Source: SKVJ01 sp964578745
Lineage (GTDB): Bacteria; Chloroflexota; Dehalococcoidia; GIF9; AB-539-J10
Direction of reading: 5' to 3'
Length of the DNA stretch: 23,451 bases
Assembly: GCA_964578745.1 (NCBI GenBank)
Contig: CAZODZ010000020.1
Span: 1 to 23,451, forward strand
Shown here one piece after another: positions 13,096 to 21,025 of this stretch. Both the position numbers and the translations under genes were made by a program. How positions within the stretch are numbered: position 1 is the stretch's first letter; the number at the start of each line of letters is the position of its first letter. Below the pieces are notes generated by a model. The model ran no database searches. It saw only the letters and a program-made list of their open reading frames with translations, and was not told the DNA's origin.

Positions 13096-13901
13096 TGGAC
13101 AGGAATCACGACTTACTCGACGAATATGTCGACCGGCTGTTGTCTGGGCAGGAGGTTGATGAGTCGTTTGCGGACGACGCCGAACTGGCATATCTCCTGT
13201 CCCCATTGGTCGAGATGAGTGCGTTGGTCACCCGGCAACTGGCCACGGTCGAACCGTCCGATGAGTTCAGACGATTGGCCGCCAGACGCACACGTAACCT
13301 GTTCCTTGCGCGTCTCTCACAGAAGAAATCGCGCTCCGGCTCTCTGTTCATGTGGTGGCGGAGACGGTGGGTGACTGCAATGGCCACGTCGGTCGTTGTG
13401 TGTCTCGCGGCGCTTGGGATGCTTGCCGCCTCCGTGAATGCGCTGCCAACAGGATTCTTCTACCCTGTCAAGATGGCCACTGAACAGGCCCACTTGATGC
13501 TCACTACGTCGGCCGTCGACCGTGCAGAACTTCAGTTGGAATATGCTGCACGAAGGCTCGAGGAGATGACCAGTATGGCGAGCCGTGGAGATGTGGAGAC
13601 TACGGTGTTCCTTGCAGGCGAGTCGGCGCGTCTTATCAGCCAGGTCTGCGCCAGTTCTTTGTTCGGACTGTCAGGACCGGAAAGCGTTGGCCAGCCGAAC
13701 CTGGATGTGCATGTAGAGGGTAGTGGTATTTCCGCGGTGGATGCTCTGACCGAGGAACGCGAAAATCTTCAGGAACTGCTTGGGAGTGCCCTTGAGTCTT
13801 CTCCGGGAGAACTGGAACCGGAGATCCGTCTTCTCATGGATGAGTTGGGCCGGGAGTTTGACAGGACTATTGCGTTTCTCGAATCCAAGGCAGAGGGCTA
13901 G
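13095..13901 (+). CDS. Membrane anti-sigma-like protein with DUF5667-type domain
   Basis: A 268-residue protein with an N-terminal cytoplasmic part (1-90, first third acidic, then basic before the membrane) and a single membrane helix at about 92-115 (ATSVVVCLAALGMLAASV). The outer part begins with LPTGFFYPVKMATEQAHLML and RAELQLEYAARRLEEM, which match the DUF5667 type found in anti-sigma proteins of Actinobacteria and Chloroflexota. This helical region would sense a signal outside the membrane, while the N-terminal part would hold the sigma factor. No HxxxCxxC zinc motif of ZAS anti-sigma domains is seen. The ATG overlaps the sigma gene's TAA, so both are made together. Confidence 0.82.
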   Translation: MDRNHDLLDEYVDRLLSGQEVDESFADDAELAYLLSPLVEMSALVTRQLATVEPSDEFRRLAARRTRNLFLARLSQKKSRSGSLFMWWRRRWVTAMATSVVVCLAALGMLAASVNALPTGFFYPVKMATEQAHLMLTTSAVDRAELQLEYAARRLEEMTSMASRGDVETTVFLAGESARLISQVCASSLFGLSGPESVGQPNLDVHVEGSGISAVDALTEERENLQELLGSALESSPGELEPEIRLLMDELGREFDRTIAFLESKAEG

Positions 13902-13948
13902 TTTCCCGGCACACACAACAGGTCGTTCGGATACAGCGGCATCTGTTC

Positions 13949-13971
13949 TATAATAGGCACTGTAAGCCTAT
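13949..13971 (+). promoter_or_regulatory. TATAAT box and dyad just before dnaX
   Basis: A perfect TATAAT (13949-13954) predicts a start near 13961, about nine bases before the ATG at 13970. The dyad ATAGGC-(7 bases)-GCCTAT (13953-13958 and 13966-13971) begins in the -10 box and ends in the start codon, so it could be an operator or an RNA hairpin hiding the start. Confidence 0.5.
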
Positions 13972-15733
13972 GTCTTCAGAAGTCCTCTATCGGAAGTGGC
14001 GTCCCCAGGTATTCAGCGAAGTTGTTGGTCAGCTGCATGTCACCACCACACTGCGGAATGCCGTGCGGGCCGGCCGCGTTGGACACGCCTACCTCTTCTC
14101 TGGGCCACGAGGTACTGGCAAGACAAGCACCGGGCGCATATTAGCCAAGGCGGTGAACTGCACGAGGCCGGTGGATGGTGAACCCTGCAACGAATGTGAT
14201 GCGTGTCTTTCCATCGCTGAAGGTCGTTGTCTGGATGTCATGGAAATTGATGCGGCCAGCAACCGTGGCATCGATGATATACGCTCTCTCAGGGAGAAGG
14301 TTGGCTACGCGGCGAGCAGTGTCGCACGCAAGGTTTACATTGTCGATGAAGTGCACATGCTCACCGAGGCTGCGTCGAACGCCCTGCTAAAAACATTGGA
14401 AGAGCCGCCACCTCACGTGATGTTCGTGCTGGCAACTACCGAATTCCATAAGGTGTTGCCGACGATAGCCTCTCGCTGTCAGTGCTTCGGCTTTCGTCGC
14501 CTGTCCATCGAATCAATCCTCGATCGCCTGAGGCTGATCGCTGGGCGTGAGAATGTGGAGGTGGATGATGACAGTCTCGTGCTGATCGCTCGCTTCGCTT
14601 CAGGCAGCCTGCGAGATGCTGAGAATCTTATGCAGCAGATGGTCTCCAGTCTCGGCCGCCAGCTGACGGTTGATGCTGTGCGCATGGCACTTGGCATCTC
14701 GGACGAGTCACGCGTCAGCTGGCTTGTGGAACGGATTATTGAACGAGATCTTGCCGGTGCCCTTACTGCCCTGCATGAGGCGAATCAGTGCGGCGTCGAC
14801 CTGCGGCAATTTGGTCGGCAGATGGTAGCGGGTCTGCGCAATCTTCTGCTTATCAAGAGTGGATGTGCTGACGCTGCCGACGTTGGTCCTGATGAGAGGG
14901 AACGGCTGGGGCGATTGGCTGATGCTGCTGGACTCTCTCAACTGGCTGATGCAACACGACTGTTCTCCGAAGCATCCACGCGCGATTCGTCGCAGCAACT
15001 TCTTGCGCTTGAACTTGCCTGCGTCGACTCGATCATGCCACGTGGGGCAGCGGCTGGCGCAGCGCAGCCGGCAGCGATGCCAACCGAAGGGCGGATGCCG
15101 CCACGACAGGCACCACGCAATCTGCGGAAGGCAAGGCCACGTTCTTCAATGTCAGGGGTAGCCGGTGTCACGGTTCGCCCATCCCTTGCCGCTGTACAAC
15201 AGGTTGAGACGACGCAGGAAGCACCGCGCGAGTCGAAGGATGAGGCCTATGAAGGGCATGAGCCTGTGGGCAGCCGTGCAGAGGCTGCAGCACCTGTATC
15301 GAAAGGTACTGCTGATAGTGTGGTTGGGTTAGGCGATGAGGCCCGGTCGTTGACGCAGGCGCAGGATGGGGAGACCTCATCACATGGAGAACTTGAGGTC
15401 GTACAGGCACGCTGGAAAGAATACGTCGACTCACTGCGGGGGCTGGGTTCCTCCGGCAATCTGGATGCGTTCCTGCGGAGCGCGTGTGAACCTGTTGCCA
15501 TTGAGGGGGACGTGCTGATCTTGCGGTTCCTCTATGCATTTCACAAGAATAAGGTGGAAGAGCAGAAGTACAAGTACATAATGGAGAACCAGCTCGAAAG
15601 GTTCTTCGGACGGCCATACAAAGTCTCATGCGTGCTTCAGGATCAGGGCACTGAGAAGGCTCAGCCGTCGTCTGCGCAAGGTGGGCATCTTGTGGAAGCC
15701 GCGATGCGTATGGGTGCCCGCCCTAGGAGATAG
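13970..15733 (+). CDS. dnaX: DNA polymerase III subunit gamma/tau
   Basis: The motor subunit of the clamp loader, which opens the sliding clamp with ATP and ties the polymerases together. The 587 residues open with the family start YRKWRPQVFSEVVGQ. Walker A is GPRGTGKT (45-52) and the Walker B / DExH-like box is VYIVDEVHM (D126, E127). The zinc knuckle has C64, C73, C76 and C79, and the arginine-finger motif is SRC (168-170). The middle (about 350-480) is low-complexity linker rich in Ala, Pro, Arg and Glu. The last 100 residues form the tau C-terminal region. I saw no clear slippery site to make a short gamma form. RecR and recO follow. Confidence 0.95.
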   Translation: MSSEVLYRKWRPQVFSEVVGQLHVTTTLRNAVRAGRVGHAYLFSGPRGTGKTSTGRILAKAVNCTRPVDGEPCNECDACLSIAEGRCLDVMEIDAASNRGIDDIRSLREKVGYAASSVARKVYIVDEVHMLTEAASNALLKTLEEPPPHVMFVLATTEFHKVLPTIASRCQCFGFRRLSIESILDRLRLIAGRENVEVDDDSLVLIARFASGSLRDAENLMQQMVSSLGRQLTVDAVRMALGISDESRVSWLVERIIERDLAGALTALHEANQCGVDLRQFGRQMVAGLRNLLLIKSGCADAADVGPDERERLGRLADAAGLSQLADATRLFSEASTRDSSQQLLALELACVDSIMPRGAAAGAAQPAAMPTEGRMPPRQAPRNLRKARPRSSMSGVAGVTVRPSLAAVQQVETTQEAPRESKDEAYEGHEPVGSRAEAAAPVSKGTADSVVGLGDEARSLTQAQDGETSSHGELEVVQARWKEYVDSLRGLGSSGNLDAFLRSACEPVAIEGDVLILRFLYAFHKNKVEEQKYKYIMENQLERFFGRPYKVSCVLQDQGTEKAQPSSAQGGHLVEAAMRMGARPRR

Positions 15734-15768
15734 CCGTGAGCTACCTGATTGGATAGGTGCACCAAGAG

Positions 15769-16368
15769 ATGTCATATACAGCCGAGCCCATAACACGTCT
15801 TGTGCGGGCCCTCAGTACGCTTCCTGGTATCGGTCCCAAGAGCGCGCAACGAATTGTGTATCATCTTCTTCGCAGCCCGGAGTCGGATGTGGAGGAACTT
15901 GCGCGGGCTATCCTCGAATTGCGCGAAGGCCTTACAATCTGCTCGGTCTGCTTCAATATTGCCGACAGCAACCCATGCTCCATCTGTCGTGACGAACGGA
16001 GAGACTCCTCGGTCATCTGTGTTGTAGAGCGCTCGTCTGACATTCCTCCCATAGAACGTACGGGGCATTTCTCAGGCCTCTACCATGTGCTTAATGGTGT
16101 GCTGAACCCTGGAAGAGGCGTGGGCCCTGACGATCTCAATGTCCAGGAGCTGCTGCAGCGACTGCGCAATGGCATTGTGAGAGAAGTGATACTGGCTACT
16201 AATCCCACGGTCGAAGGTGAGGCTACTGCGATGTACATACGGCAGCTCGTTATGTCCCTCGGGGTTAAGGTGACCAGGCTGGCGCGCGGGTTGCCCTATG
16301 GCTCGGACCTTGAATACGCTGACGACATAACACTTGCCCAGGCGATTGATTCCAGACAGGATTTCTAG
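15769..16368 (+). CDS. recR: Recombination protein RecR
   Basis: Part of RecFOR, which loads RecA onto single-stranded gaps. At 199 residues it is the usual size. The helix-hairpin-helix is at LPGIGPKSAQRIV (18-30), followed by a zinc finger with C58, C61, C70 and C73. The Toprim domain starts at SVICVVERSSDI and carries GRGVGPDDL and NPTVEGEATAMYI, the metal-site Glu being in the latter. I prefer the ATG at 15769; a GTG four codons earlier (15757) is also open, and GGATAGG at 15751 could serve either. It follows dnaX as in many bacteria, but the usual ybaB gene between them is missing. Confidence 0.95.
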   Translation: MSYTAEPITRLVRALSTLPGIGPKSAQRIVYHLLRSPESDVEELARAILELREGLTICSVCFNIADSNPCSICRDERRDSSVICVVERSSDIPPIERTGHFSGLYHVLNGVLNPGRGVGPDDLNVQELLQRLRNGIVREVILATNPTVEGEATAMYIRQLVMSLGVKVTRLARGLPYGSDLEYADDITLAQAIDSRQDF

Positions 16369-16377
16369 CGCGATCCG

Positions 16378-17193
16378 ATGAGCGCTCCGCGACAGTATCA
16401 GGTGGATGCCGTTGTTATCGGCTATGTTGTGGTCGGCGAGAAAGACAAGATAGTCACCCTGTTCACACGCGACAATGGCAAGATGAGGGCTGTTGCCCGC
16501 GGAGCGGTGCGGCCGGGCAGCAGCCTTGGTCCCTGTGTGGAGCCGCTCTCACACGGACGTTTCTATTGCGTCCAGCGCCGTTCGCTTGACCTTATTGCAC
16601 AAGCTGTGTCACTCAGTTCATATGGCTCACTCAAGTCTGATCTATGGCGCATGTCGTGTGGGCTGTACTTGGCGGAACTGGTCGATTTGGCAACGGCGGA
16701 AGGTGTCGCTCATGTCGCACTTTACGAGCTGATGCTCGATGTCCTCGGCAGGCTTGAGCGCAGTGAGTACAGCGATGTGCTCCTCAGGTACTTCGAGGTT
16801 CGGCTCCTGGATGAGACAGGCTTTAGACCCTCGTTGCAGCGTTGTCTGGATTGTGGCGCTAGGCTGAGACCGGAGGACAATGCGCTCAGCGTTGCGCTCG
16901 GTGGTGTGGTGTGTCCGGAGTGTGCAGCGCACACGCCTGATGCACATACGCTCAGTCTTAACGCGCTCAAGGTCCTTCGTCTCTGGCTGAGTTGCCCGCT
17001 TGACGTCGCCGTTCGCGTAAGGATGTCCGAGTTGCTTTCCTCGGAGTTGGATGCACATCTCTATCGCCTACTTCTCGGGGTGTTGCAGAAAGAGATCAAG
17101 TCGCGTGCGTGGCTTTCGCGGTTGAGGCAGGAGAACTTGTTGACAAGCAGTGCCGAAGCCTCTACAATCGCCAGTCGACTTGAACCTCTATAG
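16378..17193 (+). CDS. recO: DNA repair protein RecO
   Basis: Partner of RecR that anneals single strands and displaces SSB so RecA can load. The 271 residues start with an OB-fold domain (VDAVVIGYVVVGEKDKIVTLFT, then RAVARGAVRPGS). A helical region follows, then a zinc-binding site with C156 and C159 (CLDCG) and C179 and C182 (CPEC). The TGFRP motif before the zinc site is typical. The ATG lies nine bases after the recR stop, so the pair is probably one message. RecF is not in this window. A small hairpin (CCTGC-ATG-GCAGG, 17195-17207) follows the stop. Confidence 0.93.
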   Translation: MSAPRQYQVDAVVIGYVVVGEKDKIVTLFTRDNGKMRAVARGAVRPGSSLGPCVEPLSHGRFYCVQRRSLDLIAQAVSLSSYGSLKSDLWRMSCGLYLAELVDLATAEGVAHVALYELMLDVLGRLERSEYSDVLLRYFEVRLLDETGFRPSLQRCLDCGARLRPEDNALSVALGGVVCPECAAHTPDAHTLSLNALKVLRLWLSCPLDVAVRVRMSELLSSELDAHLYRLLLGVLQKEIKSRAWLSRLRQENLLTSSAEASTIASRLEPL

Positions 17194-17308
17194 TCCTGCA
17201 TGGCAGGTAGTGGCCGTCGCGGGTGGGAGATATGGCCGGTTGGACGGCTAGCCTCACCGTGAAGAATTCCTCATATAGAGACGTTGTAGGTATGCACGTG
17301 GGCCAGCT

Positions 17309-18679
17309 ATGTATGTTGTAGTTGTCGGTGCCGGTGCCGCCGGGTTCTATCTTGCCAGCCGCCTCCCGCGGGAGAAGAAAGATGTCGAAGTCACTGTTGT
17401 TGAGCAGGATCCCGAGGCGGCCGAGGAGGCGCGTCGCCAGCTCGATGTCTCTGTTATACAGGGTGACGGTGCCCTTCCAAGCGTGCTCCGGGAAGCCGAT
17501 GTGCAGCGAGCCGACTTTGTGGTCTCCCTCACCTCTGTCGATGCGGCAAACATGATTACATGTTTCATGGCCAAGGAGCTGGGTGCCAAGAAGACGGTCG
17601 CCCGTGTCAGAAATCCTGAATACTCTGGATATGGGCTGGTTGGCAGAAAGTCGCCCTATGCCACTCGCAAGATCGTTCGTCCTCGCAGCCTCGGAGTCGA
17701 CTTCTTTGTTAACCCTGAGCGTGAAGCGGCCCATGAAATAATCTCGATATTGTCCAGCCTGTATGTGACGCCCATGGGGGAATTCGGCGATGGGCGTCTT
17801 CAGTGGAGGGAGTTTCGAGCAACGACACCTGCTGTTGTGGGTAAGCGTCTCTCTGATATTCCTTTTCCAAGACCATGTGTTGTCATGATGGTCGCGAACA
17901 AGGATGGACTCGTTGTGCCATCTTCATCGACCACCTTCAGACATGGTGATCGTTTGTTTATTATCGCGGCCAGGAGGGACATGGATGAACTGGGCGCCCT
18001 CTTCGAAGTGCCCCTGCGTTCGAACCGCATGGTGGTAATCTTTGGCGCAGGTGCAATAGGATTCCATGTTGCTGAAGTGCTGGAGAAACGTGGCGTTCAG
18101 ATAAAGGTTATCGAAAAAGATGTCACCCGCGCCGAAGAGGTCAGTACCAGACTTAAGCGGGCGATCGTCGTGCAAGGCGGGCGACCTGACAGAGAACTCC
18201 TCACTGATGAAGGCGTCGGGCGCGCGGACGCCTTCGTCGCGGCCACCGGTGATGAGTCACTTAATATCTTGGCGGGACTCTTGGCCAAGGATGTCGGCAC
18301 GTCGCGCAGCATTGTGCTGGTGGACAAGCCAGAGTACATCACCCTCGCCGAGGCTGTTGGCGTGAATGTTGCTCTCTCCCCTCTGCTCATGGCAGAGAGC
18401 AGAATCGCCCAGCATATTCTGCATGCAGGCGCAGTGTCAGTAACTACGCTTGGAGAAGAGGATGCACAGGCTGTCGAGTTCATGGTCTCCGCCAGCTCGC
18501 CACTTGTGGGCAAAGCCGTCTCGGATGTCGACTGGCCTAGCGCGTCCAAGGCGGGTGCGATTGTGCGTGGAGATATGGTGATTGTGCCGCCTGATGCGGC
18601 GGTTATCGAGCCGAATGACAGAATTGTGGTTGCCTCTGCTCTCGAAGATGTGCCGAGAGTCGAGCGCTTCTTCAAGTAG
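17309..18679 (+). CDS. trkA: TrkA, full-length NAD-binding K+ uptake regulator
   Basis: The cytoplasmic ring protein that gates the TrkH potassium channel. Its 456 residues contain two RCK halves, as in E. coli TrkA. The first Rossmann motif is VVGAGAAGFYLASRL (near 5-19) with an acidic residue (EQD) after the second strand, and the first RCK-C domain lies at about 150-233. The second motif, VIFGAGAIGFHVAEVL, is near 243-258, with RCK-C at about 378-455. The start is ATG at 17309. The trkH start lies three bases after its stop, which supports a working pair. The 115-base gap before it shows no strong promoter, so it may be read from the recO side. Confidence 0.95.
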   Translation: MYVVVVGAGAAGFYLASRLPREKKDVEVTVVEQDPEAAEEARRQLDVSVIQGDGALPSVLREADVQRADFVVSLTSVDAANMITCFMAKELGAKKTVARVRNPEYSGYGLVGRKSPYATRKIVRPRSLGVDFFVNPEREAAHEIISILSSLYVTPMGEFGDGRLQWREFRATTPAVVGKRLSDIPFPRPCVVMMVANKDGLVVPSSSTTFRHGDRLFIIAARRDMDELGALFEVPLRSNRMVVIFGAGAIGFHVAEVLEKRGVQIKVIEKDVTRAEEVSTRLKRAIVVQGGRPDRELLTDEGVGRADAFVAATGDESLNILAGLLAKDVGTSRSIVLVDKPEYITLAEAVGVNVALSPLLMAESRIAQHILHAGAVSVTTLGEEDAQAVEFMVSASSPLVGKAVSDVDWPSASKAGAIVRGDMVIVPPDAAVIEPNDRIVVASALEDVPRVERFFK

Positions 18680-18682
18680 TTC

Positions 18683-20137
18683 GTGAGCATTCGAATCGTT
18701 CTCAAGTATCTGGGCCCGCTGCTTGGTGTGCTGGCGGTTGCCCTCGTGGTTCCGCTTGCATGTTCAGTGGTCTGCGGTGACGGTGCAACCATGGCATTTG
18801 TCATGCCTGCACTTATCGCGACAGCCCTTGGGGCCCTGCTCTGGAAATTTGTGCCTCTTGAGCGGCGCAGTCTTTCGCGCCGCGAGTGCCTCGCGCTGGT
18901 TACCGTTACCTGGGTAACAGGCTCTATGATCGGAGCTTTACCATACACCATTGCTGGTGTGCTCCCTGTTTACGTTGATGCTGTCTTCGAGACCGTGTCC
19001 GGCTTCACTACCACCGGTGCCACGGTATTCACCACTGTTGGTGGTCAGCCAGCCAGCATCCTGCTCTGGCGCAATCTCTCTCAGTGGCTTGGCGGGATGG
19101 GCATTATCACGCTGTTTGTCGCTTTTTTCCCCGTACTTGGCGTAGGGGCTGCCCGTATCTTCGAGGCGGAGATGCCTGGACCTCAGCCCGAGCGTCTCAA
19201 GGCACGGATACGCGACACGTCACGCACGCTGTGGCTGACATACTGTGGCTTCAGCGCCGTGGAGTTCCTGCTACTACTGCTCTTGAGGCTGCCTGCGTAT
19301 GATGCGCTTAACGTGACCTTTGCTACCATGCCAACGGGTGGGTTTCTTCACCTCCAGGAGAGCATTGGAGCCTACGCTGACAACGTGTTTGTGACCAGTG
19401 TGGTCACAGTTTTCATGCTTATTGCGGGTGTCAACTTCGCCCTCTACTACTACGCGGGTCGCAGACACAACTGGGGTGTGATCACGCGTAATCCGGAGTT
19501 CCAACTCTACGCCAGTATCTTTATCCTTGCTACGGCACTCATAGTGTTTGACCTTGTCGGGGAAGCGGGGTATTCTATCGGCCCTGCGCTGCAGCATGGT
19601 GCTTTTCAAGTCGCGTCGATACTGACGACTACGGGGTTCACTACTGCCAACTACGATCTGTGGCCTGCACTTTCGAAGGGAATCCTGCTTGTGCTGATGA
19701 TTATCGGGGCGTCTGCTGGCTCGACTGGTGGGGGGCTCAAGATTGTCCGTGTGCTTGTCATCTTCAAGTATGCGTTCAACCAAGTGATCGCTGCCTTCCG
19801 GCCGCGTTCGGTGATGTTTGTGAAAGTAGGTGGACAGGTGGTGCCTGACGACACTGTCGCATCCATTCTGGGTATGGCCGTACTGTATGTTCTGACACTG
19901 GGTATCGGCTATCTTGTCTTGGTCGGACTGGGGCTCGACTCTACGACTGCGTTCTCGGCTGTGGCTGCAACCACGGGAAACGTCGGGCCGGGGTTGGCTG
20001 GTGTGGGCCCTGCACAGAACTACATGTTCATTCCAGCCTTTGGGAAAGCCGTACTTGCATTGTGTATGCTTGTAGGACGCCTTGAATTCGTTACGGTGAT
20101 AGCACTCCTGACCCCGGCGTTCTGGCGCTGGCGGTAG
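18683..20137 (+). CDS. trkH: TrkH/TrkG-type potassium channel subunit
   Basis: The membrane subunit of the Trk potassium uptake system. The 484 residues form the four pseudo-repeats of the SKT superfamily, each with a helix, a pore loop and a second helix. The filter loops are SGFTTTGAT (G112), TMPTGGF (G219), LTTTGFTT (G318) and ATTGNVGPG (G432). The second loop has Pro where Ser is more usual. The long hydrophobic runs around 10-55, 190-205 and 395-415 are membrane helices. GTG at 18683 is the start, almost touching trkA. The following USP and RCK genes are on the same strand with small gaps. Confidence 0.95.
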   Translation: MSIRIVLKYLGPLLGVLAVALVVPLACSVVCGDGATMAFVMPALIATALGALLWKFVPLERRSLSRRECLALVTVTWVTGSMIGALPYTIAGVLPVYVDAVFETVSGFTTTGATVFTTVGGQPASILLWRNLSQWLGGMGIITLFVAFFPVLGVGAARIFEAEMPGPQPERLKARIRDTSRTLWLTYCGFSAVEFLLLLLLRLPAYDALNVTFATMPTGGFLHLQESIGAYADNVFVTSVVTVFMLIAGVNFALYYYAGRRHNWGVITRNPEFQLYASIFILATALIVFDLVGEAGYSIGPALQHGAFQVASILTTTGFTTANYDLWPALSKGILLVLMIIGASAGSTGGGLKIVRVLVIFKYAFNQVIAAFRPRSVMFVKVGGQVVPDDTVASILGMAVLYVLTLGIGYLVLVGLGLDSTTAFSAVAATTGNVGPGLAGVGPAQNYMFIPAFGKAVLALCMLVGRLEFVTVIALLTPAFWRWR

Positions 20138-20175
20138 CTGGAGTCGTGTTGACTAATCGTGTAGGAGACTTTAAC

Positions 20176-20625
20176 ATGCTCGCCCGTATGGATATAAGTA
20201 AAGTACTCGTCCCTATCGTTGGTAATGGGGTGGACAGGGATGTCGTCCGGCTCGCCTGTGAGCTCGCCGAGGAGAATGACGCATCTGTTTACGCCGTGTA
20301 CGTGATTGAGGTGGAGCGCAGCCTGCCCCTTGATGCTGCACAGGAGCAGAAGACTGTGAAGGCCGAGGAGATTCTTGCCCACGCTGAACAGATGGCGCTC
20401 GAAGACGGATACCATATCGACACGGGCATTCTCCAGGCGAGAGAGGCTGGCCCAGCACTTGTGAACGAGGCGAAAGAGGGCAACGTGGATCTTATTGTCT
20501 TGGGGGTTGGCTACAAGAAGCGGTTGGGAGTGTTCAACATAGGTGATACGACGTCGTATGTGCTCAAGGAAGCGCCGTGTGGCGTCGTACTCTACCGCGC
20601 TGCGGTACACGAGGGTACACAGTGA
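20176..20625 (+). CDS. Universal stress protein (UspA family)
   Basis: A 149-residue UspA-fold protein, expected to bind ATP or AMP. It has the family outline: a first strand (DISKVLVPIVGNG), a long Glu/Lys-rich middle helix, DLIVLGVGYKKR and the closing SYVLKEAPCGVVLYR. The usual nucleotide loop GxxG-x(9)-G-S/T is partly altered (GVGYKKRLGVFNIGDTTS), so ATP binding is uncertain. AGGAG lies eight bases before the ATG at 20176; an open frame from 20146 has no such site. USP proteins often sit next to or inside ion transporters and tune them to energy state, which suits its place between trkH and two RCK genes. Its TGA overlaps the next GTG. Confidence 0.88.
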   Translation: MLARMDISKVLVPIVGNGVDRDVVRLACELAEENDASVYAVYVIEVERSLPLDAAQEQKTVKAEEILAHAEQMALEDGYHIDTGILQAREAGPALVNEAKEGNVDLIVLGVGYKKRLGVFNIGDTTSYVLKEAPCGVVLYRAAVHEGTQ

Positions 20626-21020
20626 AGGCTGTCATTATGGGCAGCGGTCGTGTGGCCTCTGAATTGGCCACTCTTCTCGACCAAGAGGGCCATGAGGTCA
20701 CTCTCATTGATCTTGAACTCTCCATGTTCAGGAATCTGCCGCCTGACTTCAAGGGAAAGACGATTGCTGGGGATGCGACCGACGAGGTGGTGTTGCGAAA
20801 GGCGGGCCTTGCTGAGGCCGACGCGTTCATAGCACTTACCCGCGACGATGACCGCAATGCGATGGCCGCCCAGATAGCGAAACACATCTTTGGCGTTCGC
20901 AAAGTCATCTGCCGCATTTACGATCCCCTCCGTGAGGAATTCTACAAGACACTGGGGCTTGAGGCTATCAGCCCGATCATGGTCTTTGCGAGACTCGTGA
21001 AGGGTCGTTTGGAGGAATAG
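20622..21020 (+). CDS. Single-domain TrkA-N (RCK) protein
   Basis: A 132-residue protein made of one Rossmann-type RCK-N domain: MGSGRVASELATLL near the start, an acidic end to the second strand (TLIDLE), then GDATDEVVLRKAGL and DAFIALTRDDDRN, all standard in NAD- or ATP-binding RCK proteins. No RCK-C domain follows, so it must pair with another subunit to make a gating ring. GTG at 20622 overlaps the USP stop (GTGA), showing translational coupling. The next gene, a 225-aa RCK-N plus RCK-C protein, starts six bases after its stop and is the natural partner. Its open frame extends up to 20577 but that would overlap USP more. Confidence 0.9.
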   Translation: MKAVIMGSGRVASELATLLDQEGHEVTLIDLELSMFRNLPPDFKGKTIAGDATDEVVLRKAGLAEADAFIALTRDDDRNAMAAQIAKHIFGVRKVICRIYDPLREEFYKTLGLEAISPIMVFARLVKGRLEE

Positions 21021-21025
21021 GAAGC

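Noticed and set aside
14387..14394. Short run of A in dnaX as a programmed frameshift site
   Set aside because: Only five A in a row within the conserved ATPase domain, without the known A-AAA-AAG form; a shift here would destroy the protein rather than make gamma.
18097..18951. 284-codon minus-strand open frame opposite trkA and trkH
   Set aside because: It lies wholly opposite two clear genes and has a low-complexity Ser/Thr/Arg-rich composition typical of a shadow frame.
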